A stretch of 64,000 nucleotides of DNA, taken from positions 1,292,501 to 1,356,500 of the forward strand of contig NZ_CP018154.1 of assembly GCF_001889025.1 (NCBI RefSeq). Direction: 5' to 3'. Shown here piece by piece: positions 35,921-44,129 of this stretch (positions are counted from its first letter, which is position 1; each line of letters begins with the position of its first letter). Made by a program: the position numbers and the translations under genes. The notes under the pieces are model-generated. The model saw only the letters and a list, made by a program, of their open reading frames with translations. It made no database searches and had not been told where the DNA came from. This DNA comes from Sphingorhabdus lutea. GTDB taxonomy: Bacteria > Pseudomonadota > Alphaproteobacteria > Sphingomonadales > Sphingomonadaceae.

Positions 35921-36664
35921 TTATTCGGGATAAATAGCCTTTACAAAATATAATCCGTCGGGCGGGGCATTTATGGCCAGCCTTTGCCTATCCTTTGCCT
36001 CCAGCGCGGATTGCAGGTCATCCTTTGTCCATCGGCCAGATCCGACCGCCGCCAAACATCCCACCATTGACCGCACCTGATGATGCAAAAATGACCGCGC
36101 ACCGGCATATATTTTTATATCATCACCGCTGCGCACGACATCCAATTGATCCAATGTTTTAATCGGGCTTTTTGATTGGCATATGGTTGAACGAAATGTG
36201 GTAAAGTCATGCAGGCCCAATAATATTTGCGCCGCATCATGCATTGCATCGCTGTCCAACGGATGCGCGATTTGCCATGCCCGCCCGCTTTGCAGGGTTA
36301 ATGGCGCACGGCGATTAACAATATGGTAAATATAGGCGCGTCCAATACAGGAAAAACGCGCATGCCAATCATCCGCCACCTGTTCACAGGAAATAATGGC
36401 GATGGGATGTCCCTTTAATTTTGCATTTATCGCCTCGCCCAATCGAAAGGCGGATAAGGGCTTTTCAATATCGGCATGGGCGCGCATTGCCAATGCGTGA
36501 ACCCCGCTATCTGTGCGGCCAGCCGCTTGGATGCGGACTTTTTCCTGGGTAACGGCTTCAATTGCTTCTTCAATCGCCTGTTGCACCGATGGGCCATGAT
36601 TTTGGTGTTGCCACCCCATATAGGGGCGGCCATCAAATTCGATGGTCAGGGCAAATCTGGTCAT
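35921..36664 (-). CDS. truA: tRNA pseudouridine synthase A
   Basis: TruA makes pseudouridine at tRNA positions 38-40. The 247-aa product contains the catalytic Asp in [15 protein letters not shown] (near residue 52), the N-terminal [25 protein letters not shown], and [19 protein letters not shown] near the C-terminus. Its ATG overlaps the fmt stop (ATGA), so it is translated with fmt. It is convergent with the XrtA amidotransferase gene, 19 bp away. Confidence 0.96.
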   Translation of the reverse strand: MTRFALTIEFDGRPYMGWQHQNHGPSVQQAIEEAIEAVTQEKVRIQAAGRTDSGVHALAMRAHADIEKPLSAFRLGEAINAKLKGHPIAIISCEQVADDWHARFSCIGRAYIYHIVNRRAPLTLQSGRAWQIAHPLDSDAMHDAAQILLGLHDFTTFRSTICQSKSPIKTLDQLDVVRSGDDIKIYAGARSFLHHQVRSMVGCLAAVGSGRWTKDDLQSALEAKDRQRLAINAPPDGLYFVKAIYPE

Positions 36665-37581
36665 GACAAAATCGTCCCTTTGGGCAATTTTGTGCCATTT
36701 AGAAAATCTTTGCGCGATAATTTGGGGCGGCCCGCACGTTGCACAAAATCAGCGCGAATGGCCAATTCACCACATGCGATGGTCATATCTGCATCCAATA
36801 TCTCACCTGCCTGTCCAGATGCGTTGATGATATGGGCATTAAATAAGCGGATACGATCATCCCCCAAAATAAAATAGCTGGCTGGAGCAGGGTCAAAGGC
36901 GGCGATTTCTCGCGCCAAAATTTCGGCAGGTTTAGAGAAATCTAGCAGCGCTTCTTCTTTTTTAATTTTATGCGCATAGGTCACGCCGTCTTCGGCCTGT
37001 GCAATGGCCGTTAAATTATCAATATTATCAATGAAGTCGCTTAATGCTTCTGCCCCCAAATGTGCAATTTCGTCGGTAATATGCCCTGCATTTTTCCAAC
37101 TGCCATCATTATGACGCAGGTTCATTTCTTTGGTTAAAAATACTGGGCCAGTGTCCAATCCTGCCTCCATCTGCATTATTGCGGCGCCGCTTTTTTCATC
37201 GCCTGCCAAAATGGCACGCTGAACGGGCGCTGCACCGCGCCAACGCGGCAATAATGATCCATGAATATTGATACAGCCATATTTTGGCGCATCAAGCAGG
37301 GATTGCGGCAATATCAGGCCATAGGCGGCGACCACCGCCATATCCAGATTTAGCGCCGAAAAATCGGCAATATCGGCCGCATCCTTAAAATTTAATGGAT
37401 GGCGCACATCAAGGCCAAGTTCATCCGCACGGACATGCACCGGCGTTTTTTGTAATTTTTTCCCGCGATTGGCGGGGCGGGGGGGCTGTGAATAAACCGC
37501 AACAATTTCATGGCCATCAGCCACCAATTTATTTAAGGCAGGAATGGCGAAATCCGGCGTTCCCATAAATGCAATTCGCAT
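36661..37581 (-). CDS. fmt: methionyl-tRNA formyltransferase
   Basis: Formylates initiator Met-tRNA using 10-formyl-THF. The 306-aa protein shows [19 protein letters not shown] at the start. The folate-binding/catalytic segment [23 protein letters not shown] lies near residue 108, then [13 protein letters not shown]. The C-terminal domain includes [10 protein letters not shown]. It is the first gene of the fmt-truA pair and divergent from recR with about 50 bp between, so the promoters must lie close together. Peptide deformylase, its usual functional partner, is encoded 750 bp to the right. Confidence 0.97.
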   Translation of the reverse strand: MRIAFMGTPDFAIPALNKLVADGHEIVAVYSQPPRPANRGKKLQKTPVHVRADELGLDVRHPLNFKDAADIADFSALNLDMAVVAAYGLILPQSLLDAPKYGCINIHGSLLPRWRGAAPVQRAILAGDEKSGAAIMQMEAGLDTGPVFLTKEMNLRHNDGSWKNAGHITDEIAHLGAEALSDFIDNIDNLTAIAQAEDGVTYAHKIKKEEALLDFSKPAEILAREIAAFDPAPASYFILGDDRIRLFNAHIINASGQAGEILDADMTIACGELAIRADFVQRAGRPKLSRKDFLNGTKLPKGTILS

Positions 37582-37633
37582 GACATATCTTTTCTATTGG
37601 CAAAATACTGCCTGTGTCTTTAGTGAAGGGTTC

Positions 37634-38230
37634 ATGGCATCGCAAGAAATAGACGCATTGACAATGGCATTGTCCAAATTACCCGGCCTTGGTCCGCGAT
37701 CGGCGCGGCGTGTTGTGTTGCATTTGGTGAAAAGGCGAGAAGTTGAATTGCCAAATTTAATCAAAAGATTAGAAGTGGTGGAGCAGCATTTAACCGCTTG
37801 TGATATATGCGCAAATGTAGACACAAAAAATCCGTGCGGTGTGTGCAGCGACCCGCGCCGTGATGATCGCTCGCTTTGCGTGGTGGAGGAGGTGGCCGAT
37901 ATGTGGGCACTCGACCGTTCACGTTTATTTGCGGGCAAATTTCATGTTCTTGGCGGGCGTTTGTCGGCAATGGACGGCGTTCGGCCAGAGGATTTGAGCA
38001 TTGATAAATTGCTGGCCCGTGTCGCAAATGGCGGAATTGACGAAATTGTGTTGGCGATGAACGCCACATTGGAGGGGCAAACAACCGCCCATTATCTGAT
38101 TGAAAGATTGGAAGAATATCCCGTTCGCTTGACACAGCTTGCCCATGGCCTTCCCGTGGGAGGGGAGCTTGATTATTTGGATGAGGGCACATTGGCACAG
38201 GCGCTGCGCGCGCGCAGACCGGTTGAATAG
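37634..38230 (+). CDS. recR: recombination protein RecR
   Basis: RecR loads RecA at gaps with RecO/RecF. The 198-aa product has the helix-hairpin-helix [18 protein letters not shown], a four-cysteine zinc site ([16 protein letters not shown]) around residues 57-72, the Toprim segment [16 protein letters not shown], and the [18 protein letters not shown] motif. The frame opens 90 bp upstream in the fmt start region; GAAGGG before 37634 supports the chosen ATG. A 105-bp gap leads to def. Confidence 0.96.
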   Translation: MASQEIDALTMALSKLPGLGPRSARRVVLHLVKRREVELPNLIKRLEVVEQHLTACDICANVDTKNPCGVCSDPRRDDRSLCVVEEVADMWALDRSRLFAGKFHVLGGRLSAMDGVRPEDLSIDKLLARVANGGIDEIVLAMNATLEGQTTAHYLIERLEEYPVRLTQLAHGLPVGGELDYLDEGTLAQALRARRPVE

Positions 38231-38335
38231 ATATTCTATCGGGCCACGCCCGTTAAGGAGGATTTACCCTGTTATTTGGGATAATAGTCATAAAGTCTGG
38301 TTGACCTTATTCCTGTTCAATCCTATTTAACCGAC

Positions 38336-38860
38336 ATGGCTATATTACCAATATTAGAAGTGCCCGATGCACGATTAAAAACCGTTTCAACTCCAGTTGA
38401 AAAATTTGACGACAGTCTTGCCAATTTGGTGCAAGATATGTTTGACAGCATGTATGAAGCGAATGGAATTGGCCTTGCCGCCATTCAAATTGGCGTGCCG
38501 CTGCGTGTATTGGTGATTGATTTGCAAGAGGGTGAGGATGAAGATGGCAAGGCGCTGCGCCAGCCGCAAATTTTCATCAATCCCGAAATTTTGAACCCTT
38601 CTGAAGATTTATCTGCCTATAAGGAGGGCTGTCTGTCCGTGCCAGACCAATTTGCTGAGGTTGAACGGCCCGCAAAAATCCGCGCCCGTTGGCAAGATTT
38701 AACGGGCAAGCAATATGATAAGGAATTAGATGGCCTGATGGCGACATGCCTGCAGCATGAAATGGACCATTTAGAGGGCATTTTGTTCATTGACCATTTG
38801 TCGCGATTAAAACGCCAAATGGTGCTGAAAAAATTGCAAAAGGCGCGCAGGGCCGCCTAA
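38336..38860 (+). CDS. def: peptide deformylase
   Basis: Removes the formyl group from nascent proteins. The three family motifs are intact: GIGLAAIQIGV (residues 43-53), EGCLSVPD with the metal-binding Cys near residue 99, and QHEMDHLEG, giving His-Glu-x-x-His, near residue 141. At 174 aa it is type I length. No strong ribosome site stands before the ATG. It is followed by a strong bidirectional terminator. Confidence 0.97.
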   Translation: MAILPILEVPDARLKTVSTPVEKFDDSLANLVQDMFDSMYEANGIGLAAIQIGVPLRVLVIDLQEGEDEDGKALRQPQIFINPEILNPSEDLSAYKEGCLSVPDQFAEVERPAKIRARWQDLTGKQYDKELDGLMATCLQHEMDHLEGILFIDHLSRLKRQMVLKKLQKARRAA

Positions 38861-38902
38861 ACCCCCCGATAATATTATCAATAATTTCACATCATTTTAT
38901 TG

Positions 38903-38934
38903 ACCCACGCAAACATCAAATTTGCGTGGGTTTT
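38903..38934. terminator. bidirectional Rho-independent terminator, def / penicillin-binding protein activator
   Basis: ACCCACGCAAA (38903-38913) pairs perfectly with TTTGCGTGGGT (38921-38931) around a seven-base loop and is followed by TTTATATTTTA on the plus strand. It lies between the convergent def gene and the leftward lipoprotein gene, whose stop is only a few bases beyond, so it can serve mainly def. Confidence 0.9.
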
Positions 38935-38939
38935 ATATT

Positions 38940-40091
38940 TTATCTTTGGTTAAAGGTGGATGGTGCAGCCTCAATGGTCACATATTGGCCATTTTGTACT
39001 TCCTGCACCTCCAATGCGCGCTCTGATAACCCATCGGGCATGAAACGAAATGCACCGTCCACTCCAATGAATCCGCCCTGTTCTATCAATCGATCAACGG
39101 GAAATTCGCTATATATTGGCCAATCCTGTGCAATACGCACGGTCAATAAAACACTGTCATAGCCAAGGCTGGTCAGGCGCAGAGGGGTTGTGCCATAACG
39201 TGCCTTATATCCGGCGGCATAATCGTTAAAAACCCCGTCGGATACGGTGGCAAACCATGCGCCATATAATGATTTGGTTGATGCCATCCTTGTACTGATA
39301 TTCCATAAATCAGTGCCAAGAAATTTGGCGTTTTTGACACCATTTGCGCGCAATGCATCGGCAATTTTTACCGCCTCTGCGCCATTGGCGGCAATTAAAA
39401 TGGCGTCAATTTGGCCCGATGATGCAATTTTTTTCACCGCAGCATCCAATTCATTTGTGCCTTCATTATAACTTTGGCTGGTCACTGCAACCGCGCCAAT
39501 ATCGCGCACAGTTCGTAAAAATGCAGATGTTGAACGTTGCCCATATAAATTGGCAGGCGCAATGGTGGCAAAGCGTTTTGCGCCTCTATTTTGCGCGAAT
39601 CGCAAAATCCTATCCACAGATTGGGTCGGCAAATGGCCCAATAAAAATATATCATGCGATGCCACGCCAATATCGTTGGAAAATGTGATGATGGGAACAT
39701 TGGCGGGTTTTGAAATTGACGCAACCTCAACAACATTATCACCGCGAAGTGGCCCGATAATTAAGCGATTGCCATCGGCAATTGCGCGCTCAGCCGCCTG
39801 TTTTGCCCCGCCAGCTGTGTCATAAGTGGTCATGCGAAGCGATTTGTCATTTGTATCTTGCAAAGCCAGTGCAGTGGCATTGGCAATTGCTTGGCCAACA
39901 TCGCCATCGGGGCCGGTTATTGGTAATAACAGTGCGACTCGGTGGCGTTCGGCATCATTTGATACAATGGTTGTGCGCTTTGCAACAGGTGCGGTGGTTT
40001 CGGGATTTTGCCCGCCCTTTGGAATGACCGATTGACATGCGGCAAGCGCGCTAATCAACATTAAAGCTGATAATTTACGTATAATATTCAT
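38940..40091 (-). CDS. penicillin-binding protein activator, LpoA-like lipoprotein
   Basis: A 383-aa lipoprotein with a periplasmic-binding-protein fold (Peripla_BP_6/LppC type). Starting at 40091 the signal is MNIIRKLSALMLISALAAC, with the lipobox Cys at about residue 19. The ligand-domain pattern follows: HRVALLLPITGPDGDVGQAIANAT, LIIGPLRGDNVVEVASISKPANVPIITFSND and GAKRFATIAPANLYGQR. The frame extends upstream to 40190 into the rsmI start region, but the lipobox fixes the start. In the alphaproteobacterial order it faces rsmI-yraN-gshB. Direct PBP activation is known for the gammaproteobacterial family and is inferred here. Confidence 0.85.
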   Translation of the reverse strand: MNIIRKLSALMLISALAACQSVIPKGGQNPETTAPVAKRTTIVSNDAERHRVALLLPITGPDGDVGQAIANATALALQDTNDKSLRMTTYDTAGGAKQAAERAIADGNRLIIGPLRGDNVVEVASISKPANVPIITFSNDIGVASHDIFLLGHLPTQSVDRILRFAQNRGAKRFATIAPANLYGQRSTSAFLRTVRDIGAVAVTSQSYNEGTNELDAAVKKIASSGQIDAILIAANGAEAVKIADALRANGVKNAKFLGTDLWNISTRMASTKSLYGAWFATVSDGVFNDYAAGYKARYGTTPLRLTSLGYDSVLLTVRIAQDWPIYSEFPVDRLIEQGGFIGVDGAFRFMPDGLSERALEVQEVQNGQYVTIEAAPSTFNQR

Positions 40092-40188
40092 ATATTTATT
40101 TGAAATCATATCCAATGCCGCACGAAAAAAACTTCTATTTTCGTTCTCCACTTGCGGCAATAGTGGCTTTGCGGCATTGCTGTTCATC

Positions 40189-41058
40189 ATGATAGACCCT
40201 TTTGAATCAAAAATACTCTCTGCCGGACTTTACATTGTCGCGACCCCAATCGGCAACCTTTCTGATATTTCAGAAAGAGCAATTTACATTTTGCGCCATG
40301 CCGATTTGGTGGCTGTAGAGGATAGCCGCGTCTCTGGCAAACTTCTTCATCATTTAGGGTTAAAGAAAAAAATGCGGCCTTATCATGATCATAGTGATGA
40401 TAGGGTAAGGCAGGATATTTTGAATATTGCCCGAAATCATGTTGTCGCCTTGATTAGCGATGCAGGAACGCCGTTAATTTCTGATCCAGGATATAAGCTG
40501 GTGCGTGATGCGCGAGCGGCCAATATTATGGTGACCACGGCGCCCGGCCCGAACAGCGCAATTGCCGCCTTAACCATTAGCGGCCTGCCCACAGACAGAT
40601 TTTATTTTTATGGATTTTTACCCAATAAGAAAAAGGCGCGGTGTGACGCATTATCCGATATAAAAAATATTAATGCCACATTGATATTTTTTGAAAATGG
40701 GGCGCGATTGGCGGCCAGTATAGCGGATATATATGACCAATTGGGGAATAGAGAAATTGTTATTGCACGTGAAATAAGCAAAAAATTTGAAGAAGTTATT
40801 TCAGGAAGCTATAGCGAAATTCAAGAGCGTTTAGCCAATAATCCGCCCAAGGGTGAAATCGTTTTAATGGTGGGGCCGCCCGATGAACAAGGGCCAGAGC
40901 AGGGTGATATCCGCGCCGCATTGGCCGAGGCATTGGACCGATTGCCCGCCGGAAAAGCCGCTGCCGAAATTTCCAAAAGATTTGGGGTGGAGCGAAAGGA
41001 CATGTTTGACCTTTCCGCAGAAATTAGGGCCGCCAAGATTAAATCCGAAGCATCCTGA
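40189..41058 (+). CDS. rsmI: 16S rRNA 2'-O-ribose C1402 methyltransferase RsmI
   Basis: SAM-dependent tetrapyrrole-methylase-fold enzyme acting on the decoding centre. Motifs: GLYIVATPIGNLSDISERA, VAVEDSRVSGKLLHHLGL, ALISDAGTPLISDPGYKLV, and APGPNSAIAALTISGLPTDRFYFYGFLP. Near the C-terminus is the family helix-turn-helix end KRFGVERKDMFDLS. 289 aa from the ATG at 40189; a TTG four codons earlier is less likely. yraN starts 1 bp after its stop. Confidence 0.95.
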   Translation: MIDPFESKILSAGLYIVATPIGNLSDISERAIYILRHADLVAVEDSRVSGKLLHHLGLKKKMRPYHDHSDDRVRQDILNIARNHVVALISDAGTPLISDPGYKLVRDARAANIMVTTAPGPNSAIAALTISGLPTDRFYFYGFLPNKKKARCDALSDIKNINATLIFFENGARLAASIADIYDQLGNREIVIAREISKKFEEVISGSYSEIQERLANNPPKGEIVLMVGPPDEQGPEQGDIRAALAEALDRLPAGKAAAEISKRFGVERKDMFDLSAEIRAAKIKSEAS

Positions 41059-41059
41059 T

Positions 41060-41422
41060 ATGGCCCGAAAATTAAGCAGGATAGAGGCAGAGAATAAGGG
41101 GCGGCGGGCCGAAAAAATCGCCGCTTGGTGGCTGCGTCTACATGGCTGGCAAATATTGACGATGCGCGCCAAAACGCCAAAGGGCGAGGTGGATATTATT
41201 GCACGGCGCGGAAAAAGCGTGATTTTTGTTGAGGTGAAAGCAAGGGATAATGAACAGGCATTGGGCACAGCAATTGGTGAATATCAATTGAAAAGGGTGG
41301 CGGCGGCAGCGCAATTTTTAATACCCAAATATGCAAAAAATGCCGAAAATATCCAAATTGATGTTATATGGGTTGCACCTTGGCGGCTGCCCCACCACAT
41401 TAAAAATATCTGGCATTATTAA
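41060..41422 (+). CDS. yraN: YraN family protein (UPF0102, endonuclease-like)
   Basis: A 120-aa protein with the restriction-endonuclease-like core of UPF0102: NKGRRAEKIAAWWLRLHGW, then TPKGEVDIIARRGKSVIFVEVKARDN, which contains the Asp...Glu-x-Lys active-site pattern. Biochemical role unsettled in the family. The frame is open far upstream inside rsmI, but the ATG at 41060, right after the rsmI stop, gives the normal length. Part of the rsmI-yraN-gshB run. Confidence 0.9.
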   Translation: MARKLSRIEAENKGRRAEKIAAWWLRLHGWQILTMRAKTPKGEVDIIARRGKSVIFVEVKARDNEQALGTAIGEYQLKRVAAAAQFLIPKYAKNAENIQIDVIWVAPWRLPHHIKNIWHY

Positions 41423-41440
41423 AATAAGGTTTTTACGAAA

Positions 41441-42394
41441 ATGAGCAAATTACGTATCGCCGTTCAAATGGACCCGATGGAAAGCATCAATATCAAAGGC
41501 GATAGCAGTTTTGCGTTGATGTTAAGCGCACAGGAACGCGGTTTTGATATTTATCATTATGATGTGCGTGATTTAACATGGGAGGGCAATGAAATTACCG
41601 CCATGGCGCATCCGGTTTTTGATTTAAAACAGGAACAGGGAAATCATTTTCGTTTTGGCGATGCGCTGCGTCTTGACCTGCGCGATGATGTGGATGTGGT
41701 TTTAATGCGCCAAGATCCGCCATTTGACATCGGATATTTAACTGGCACATGGTTGTTGGAACGGCTGGCCGGAGATACTTTGGTGATTAACGATCCAAAA
41801 TCGGTGCGCGATGCACCGGAAAAAATGTTCGTGCTGGATTTTGCGCAATTTATGCCGCCGACCATGATTACACGATCATTGGAGGAAACCAAAAAATTCC
41901 AATCAAAACATGGTGCAATTGTTATTAAACCTCTGCACGGCAATGGCGGAAAAGCGGTGTTCCGCATTGGTGAGGATGGCGCAAATTTGGGCGCATTGGT
42001 GGAATTATTTGGGCAGGTGTGGCCCGAACCTTATATGGTGCAAAAATTCCTTCCCGATGTCAGCATGGGGGATAAGCGGATTATTTTAATCGATGGTGAA
42101 GTTGCCGGCGCGATTAACCGTAAACCAGGTGAGGGGGAATTTCGTTCCAACCTTGCCGTGGGTGGTTATGCGGAGGCAAGCGAGCTGAGCGAGAAGGAAC
42201 AGGAAATTTGCGCGGCCATGGGCGCAGAATTGAAAAAACGCGGGCTTTTATTTGTAGGTATTGATGTCATTGGTGGTAAGTGGCTGACTGAAATAAATGT
42301 AACCTCGCCCACCGGAATTGTGGCCATTTCCAATTTTAATGGGACGGACTTACCAGCGATGATTTGGGATGCTGTGGAAAAAAAATTGGGATAG
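41441..42394 (+). CDS. gshB: glutathione synthase GshB
   Basis: ATP-grasp enzyme joining glycine to gamma-glutamylcysteine. The 317-aa product has the N-terminal IAVQMDPMESINIKGDSSFALMLSAQ, the acceptor region LMRQDPPFDIGYLTGTWLLE, the ATP-binding loop VIKPLHGNGGKAVFRI and the metal-ligand segment KWLTEINVTSPTGI. Full length. It is the last gene of the rsmI-yraN-gshB run; the palindromic repeat island begins just after its stop. Confidence 0.96.
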   Translation: MSKLRIAVQMDPMESINIKGDSSFALMLSAQERGFDIYHYDVRDLTWEGNEITAMAHPVFDLKQEQGNHFRFGDALRLDLRDDVDVVLMRQDPPFDIGYLTGTWLLERLAGDTLVINDPKSVRDAPEKMFVLDFAQFMPPTMITRSLEETKKFQSKHGAIVIKPLHGNGGKAVFRIGEDGANLGALVELFGQVWPEPYMVQKFLPDVSMGDKRIILIDGEVAGAINRKPGEGEFRSNLAVGGYAEASELSEKEQEICAAMGAELKKRGLLFVGIDVIGGKWLTEINVTSPTGIVAISNFNGTDLPAMIWDAVEKKLG

Positions 42395-42421
42395 TTTTTG
42401 GTTTTTGTATTTTGGTGTTTC

Positions 42422-42445
42422 GTCATTCCCGCGAAAGCGGGAATC
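42422..42445. repeat. REP-like palindrome, copy 1
   Basis: ATTCCCGC-GAAA-GCGGGAAT, a perfect eight-base stem with a GAAA loop, preceded by GTC and followed by C. It lies 27 bp after gshB and 47 bp before the GIY-YIG gene. The same element recurs at 43093 and 43140. In translation it gives the PRKRESS/PAKAGIH type peptides familiar from bacterial repeats. Confidence 0.9.
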
Positions 42446-42492
42446 TAGTATGAGCATAGCTAGTTCGATCTGCACAATTCCAAAAGGTAAAA

Positions 42493-42801
42493 ATGAGAAG
42501 CATCAAGCAACCAGCGGTATATATCATAGCCTCCAAACGCAATGGGACATTATATGCGGGGGTAACATCAAATTTGATGCAGCGTATCCACCAACATCGC
42601 GGCGGTGATTTTTCAGGATTTTCTCAGCAATATGATGTAAAAAAATTGGTGTGGTATGAATTGCATGATGAGATGGAGCAGGCGATATTAAGGGAAAAGC
42701 GGATTAAAAAATGGAATCGCGCTTGGAAATTGGAATTGATTGAAAAAGAAAATCCTAATTGGCAAGATTTGGCTGAACAATTGGGTTTTGAAAAATTATG
42801 A
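42493..42801 (+). CDS. single-domain GIY-YIG nuclease family protein
   Basis: A 102-aa stand-alone GIY-YIG domain. The motif reads VYIIASKRNGTLYAGVTSN (residues 9-27), followed by the catalytic-type Arg in NLMQRIHQH, HRGGDFSGFSQQY and the Glu in AILREKRIKKWNR. The closing segment NWQDLAEQLG is common in this small-protein group (UPF0213-like). These domains cut DNA in homing enzymes and repair nucleases; the free-standing form has no agreed role. The gene sits inside a repeat island, with a REP-like palindrome 47 bp upstream and more downstream. A longer frame overlapping at 42369-42608 reads through the palindrome and is not a gene. Confidence 0.85.
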   Translation: MRSIKQPAVYIIASKRNGTLYAGVTSNLMQRIHQHRGGDFSGFSQQYDVKKLVWYELHDEMEQAILREKRIKKWNRAWKLELIEKENPNWQDLAEQLGFEKL

Positions 42802-42837
42802 TGTTTTTCTGGATCCCCATTTTCATGAGGATGACGG

Positions 42838-42917
42838 AGGGATGTATGGCGATGACGGTGCATATATGGCGATGACTGAGGGATGTATGGCGATGACGGT
42901 GCATATATGGCGATGAC
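42838..42917 (+). repeat. 41-bp tandem repeat, two copies
   Basis: The segment from 42838 to 42876 recurs at 42879 to 42917 without visible mismatch, a period of 41. Each unit contains the shorter motif TATGGCGATGAC twice, so the array probably grew by slippage from a 20-bp half unit. Confidence 0.85.
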
Positions 42918-43003
42918 GGTGAATCGTCGGCGATGAGGTGAGGTGATAACGGCGCATAGGGGGTGTGACGCTTATTATTATATAATAATATCAGATATTG
43001 CAT

Positions 43004-43100
43004 GTCATTCCCGCACCCCCTCATCGTCATTCCTTCTTCAATCTAATGCCATTCCCTCGCTTTCCTTCCCGTCATTCCCGCACCCCCTCATCGTCATTCC
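43004..43100 (+). repeat. 30-bp direct repeat with half-REP sequences
   Basis: The 30 bases from 43004 to 43033 recur at 43071 to 43100. Each copy starts with the left arm GTCATTCCCGC of the REP-like palindrome and then runs into a CACCCCCTCATC spacer and a second GTCATTCC. The second copy continues directly into a complete palindrome, suggesting deletion or recombination between palindromes. Confidence 0.85.
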
Positions 43101-43116
43101 CGCGAAAGCGGGAATC
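43093..43116. repeat. REP-like palindrome, copy 2
   Basis: Identical to copy 1 across the whole 24 bases: ATTCCCGC-GAAA-GCGGGAAT with GTC before it. Confidence 0.9.
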
Positions 43117-43139
43117 CACTTATTGCACTGCCCATTTTT

Positions 43140-43163
43140 GTCATTCCCGCAAAAGCGGGAATC
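43140..43163. repeat. REP-like palindrome, copy 3
   Basis: As copies 1 and 2 except for one base: the segment between the arms reads AAAA instead of GAAA. It lies 19 bp beyond the xerC stop and could double as a transcript-end hairpin for the leftward rph-rdgB-hemW-xerC genes. Confidence 0.88.
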
Positions 43164-43181
43164 GAGCTTAACAAAATAGAC

Positions 43182-44114
43182 TTAACCCCTTGGATGGGCA
43201 TGTTTATATACATCAAGCAACATGGCAGTATCGACATCGGTATAAATTTGGGTGGAGCTTAAACTTGCATGGCCGAGCAGTTCCTGAAGGCTGCGCAAAT
43301 CGGCGCCGCCCGCCAATAAATGGCTGGCAAAGCTATGCCGCAGGGCATGGGGCGTTAGACTGTCAGATAAATTTAAGCTGCGCCGCGCATGTTGCACCAC
43401 TTTACGGATGCTGGCGGGGGAGAGTGGCCCGCCATTATTTCCCCTGAAAATCGGGTCTTTGTTATGTAATTTATAGGGGCAATGGGCGATATAATCACCC
43501 ACCGCATCGCGCACGGCGGGGATGATGGGGACTAATCTGGTTTTACCGCCCTTGCCTAAAATACGCAGATTCTTACCCAAGGGAATCTGATCCATATAAA
43601 TGCCCAATGCCTCTGATATTCGAAGGCCCGCGCCATATAAAATCATCAATAATGCCCAATCGCGTTTGCCCATCCACGGCGATTTTGCACCATCGCGTAT
43701 ATGGGTGGCCAGCGCGATAATATCATCGGGCGCGGCGGGACGCGGCACTGTTTTGGGGGATTTTGGGCTTTTCAAAATGGGCAATATATAATCATCGCCC
43801 AACGCAAATTTCAAAAAAGAACGCACAGCCGAAAGCTCCCTTGCCGCGGAACGATTGGCCAATCCATCTGCGCGGCGGCTGGCCAAATATGCCCGTAGGT
43901 CGGTTGACTTTAATTCGCGCAACATGGTGATATTTTGCAAATCTCCAAAATGAAATTTTACGAAAGATAAAAAACGTTGCGCCGTGATGATATAGGCACG
44001 AACAGTATGCACCGAACGGCGGCGATCAAGGGCAAGAAATTGTTGATAATCAGCGATAATCCGCTGGGCCCATTGCTGATTATTATTTGGCGGTGCGTCG
44101 TTCATTATATGCAT
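43182..44114 (-). CDS. xerC: tyrosine recombinase XerC
   Basis: Site-specific recombinase that resolves chromosome dimers at dif with XerD. The N-terminal SAM-like domain contains SVHTVRAYIITAQRFLSFV. The catalytic set is present: Arg in GAGLRISEALG, Lys in LGKGGKTRLVPI, His-x-x-Arg in LTPHALRHSFASHLLAGG, His in LLGHASLSSTQ and Tyr in IYTDV. About 310 aa. The start ATG at 44114 has GGTG four bases upstream; an ATG three codons later is possible. It follows hemW by about 15 bp and is last in its operon, ending beside the REP repeats. Confidence 0.93.
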   Translation of the reverse strand: MHIMNDAPPNNNQQWAQRIIADYQQFLALDRRRSVHTVRAYIITAQRFLSFVKFHFGDLQNITMLRELKSTDLRAYLASRRADGLANRSAARELSAVRSFLKFALGDDYILPILKSPKSPKTVPRPAAPDDIIALATHIRDGAKSPWMGKRDWALLMILYGAGLRISEALGIYMDQIPLGKNLRILGKGGKTRLVPIIPAVRDAVGDYIAHCPYKLHNKDPIFRGNNGGPLSPASIRKVVQHARRSLNLSDSLTPHALRHSFASHLLAGGADLRSLQELLGHASLSSTQIYTDVDTAMLLDVYKHAHPRG

Positions 44115-44129
44115 ATAGCACCGCAATGA

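Larger units (their letters stand above)
42802..43181. other. gene-free repeat island
   Basis: 380 bp without a credible gene. From left to right it holds a two-copy 41-bp tandem repeat, a short AT stretch (TTATTATTATATAATAATA), a 30-bp direct repeat containing half-palindromes, and two full REP-like palindromes next to the end of xerC. Open frames crossing it only translate the repeats. Confidence 0.85.

Noticed and set aside
42369..42608. Open frame overlapping the GIY-YIG gene
   Set aside because: It starts inside gshB and reads through the REP-like palindrome; the translation contains the repeat-derived PRKRESS peptide and no family features. The frame at 42493 has the domain.
42422..43163. 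CRISPR array
   Set aside because: The 24-bp repeats are three copies at irregular spacing (one 650 bp away), are themselves perfect palindromes and have no uniform spacers or cas genes.
42943..43179. Open frame through the repeat island
   Set aside because: The translation is Ser/Pro-rich repeat product (PAKAGIH, PQKRESS) with no ribosome site.
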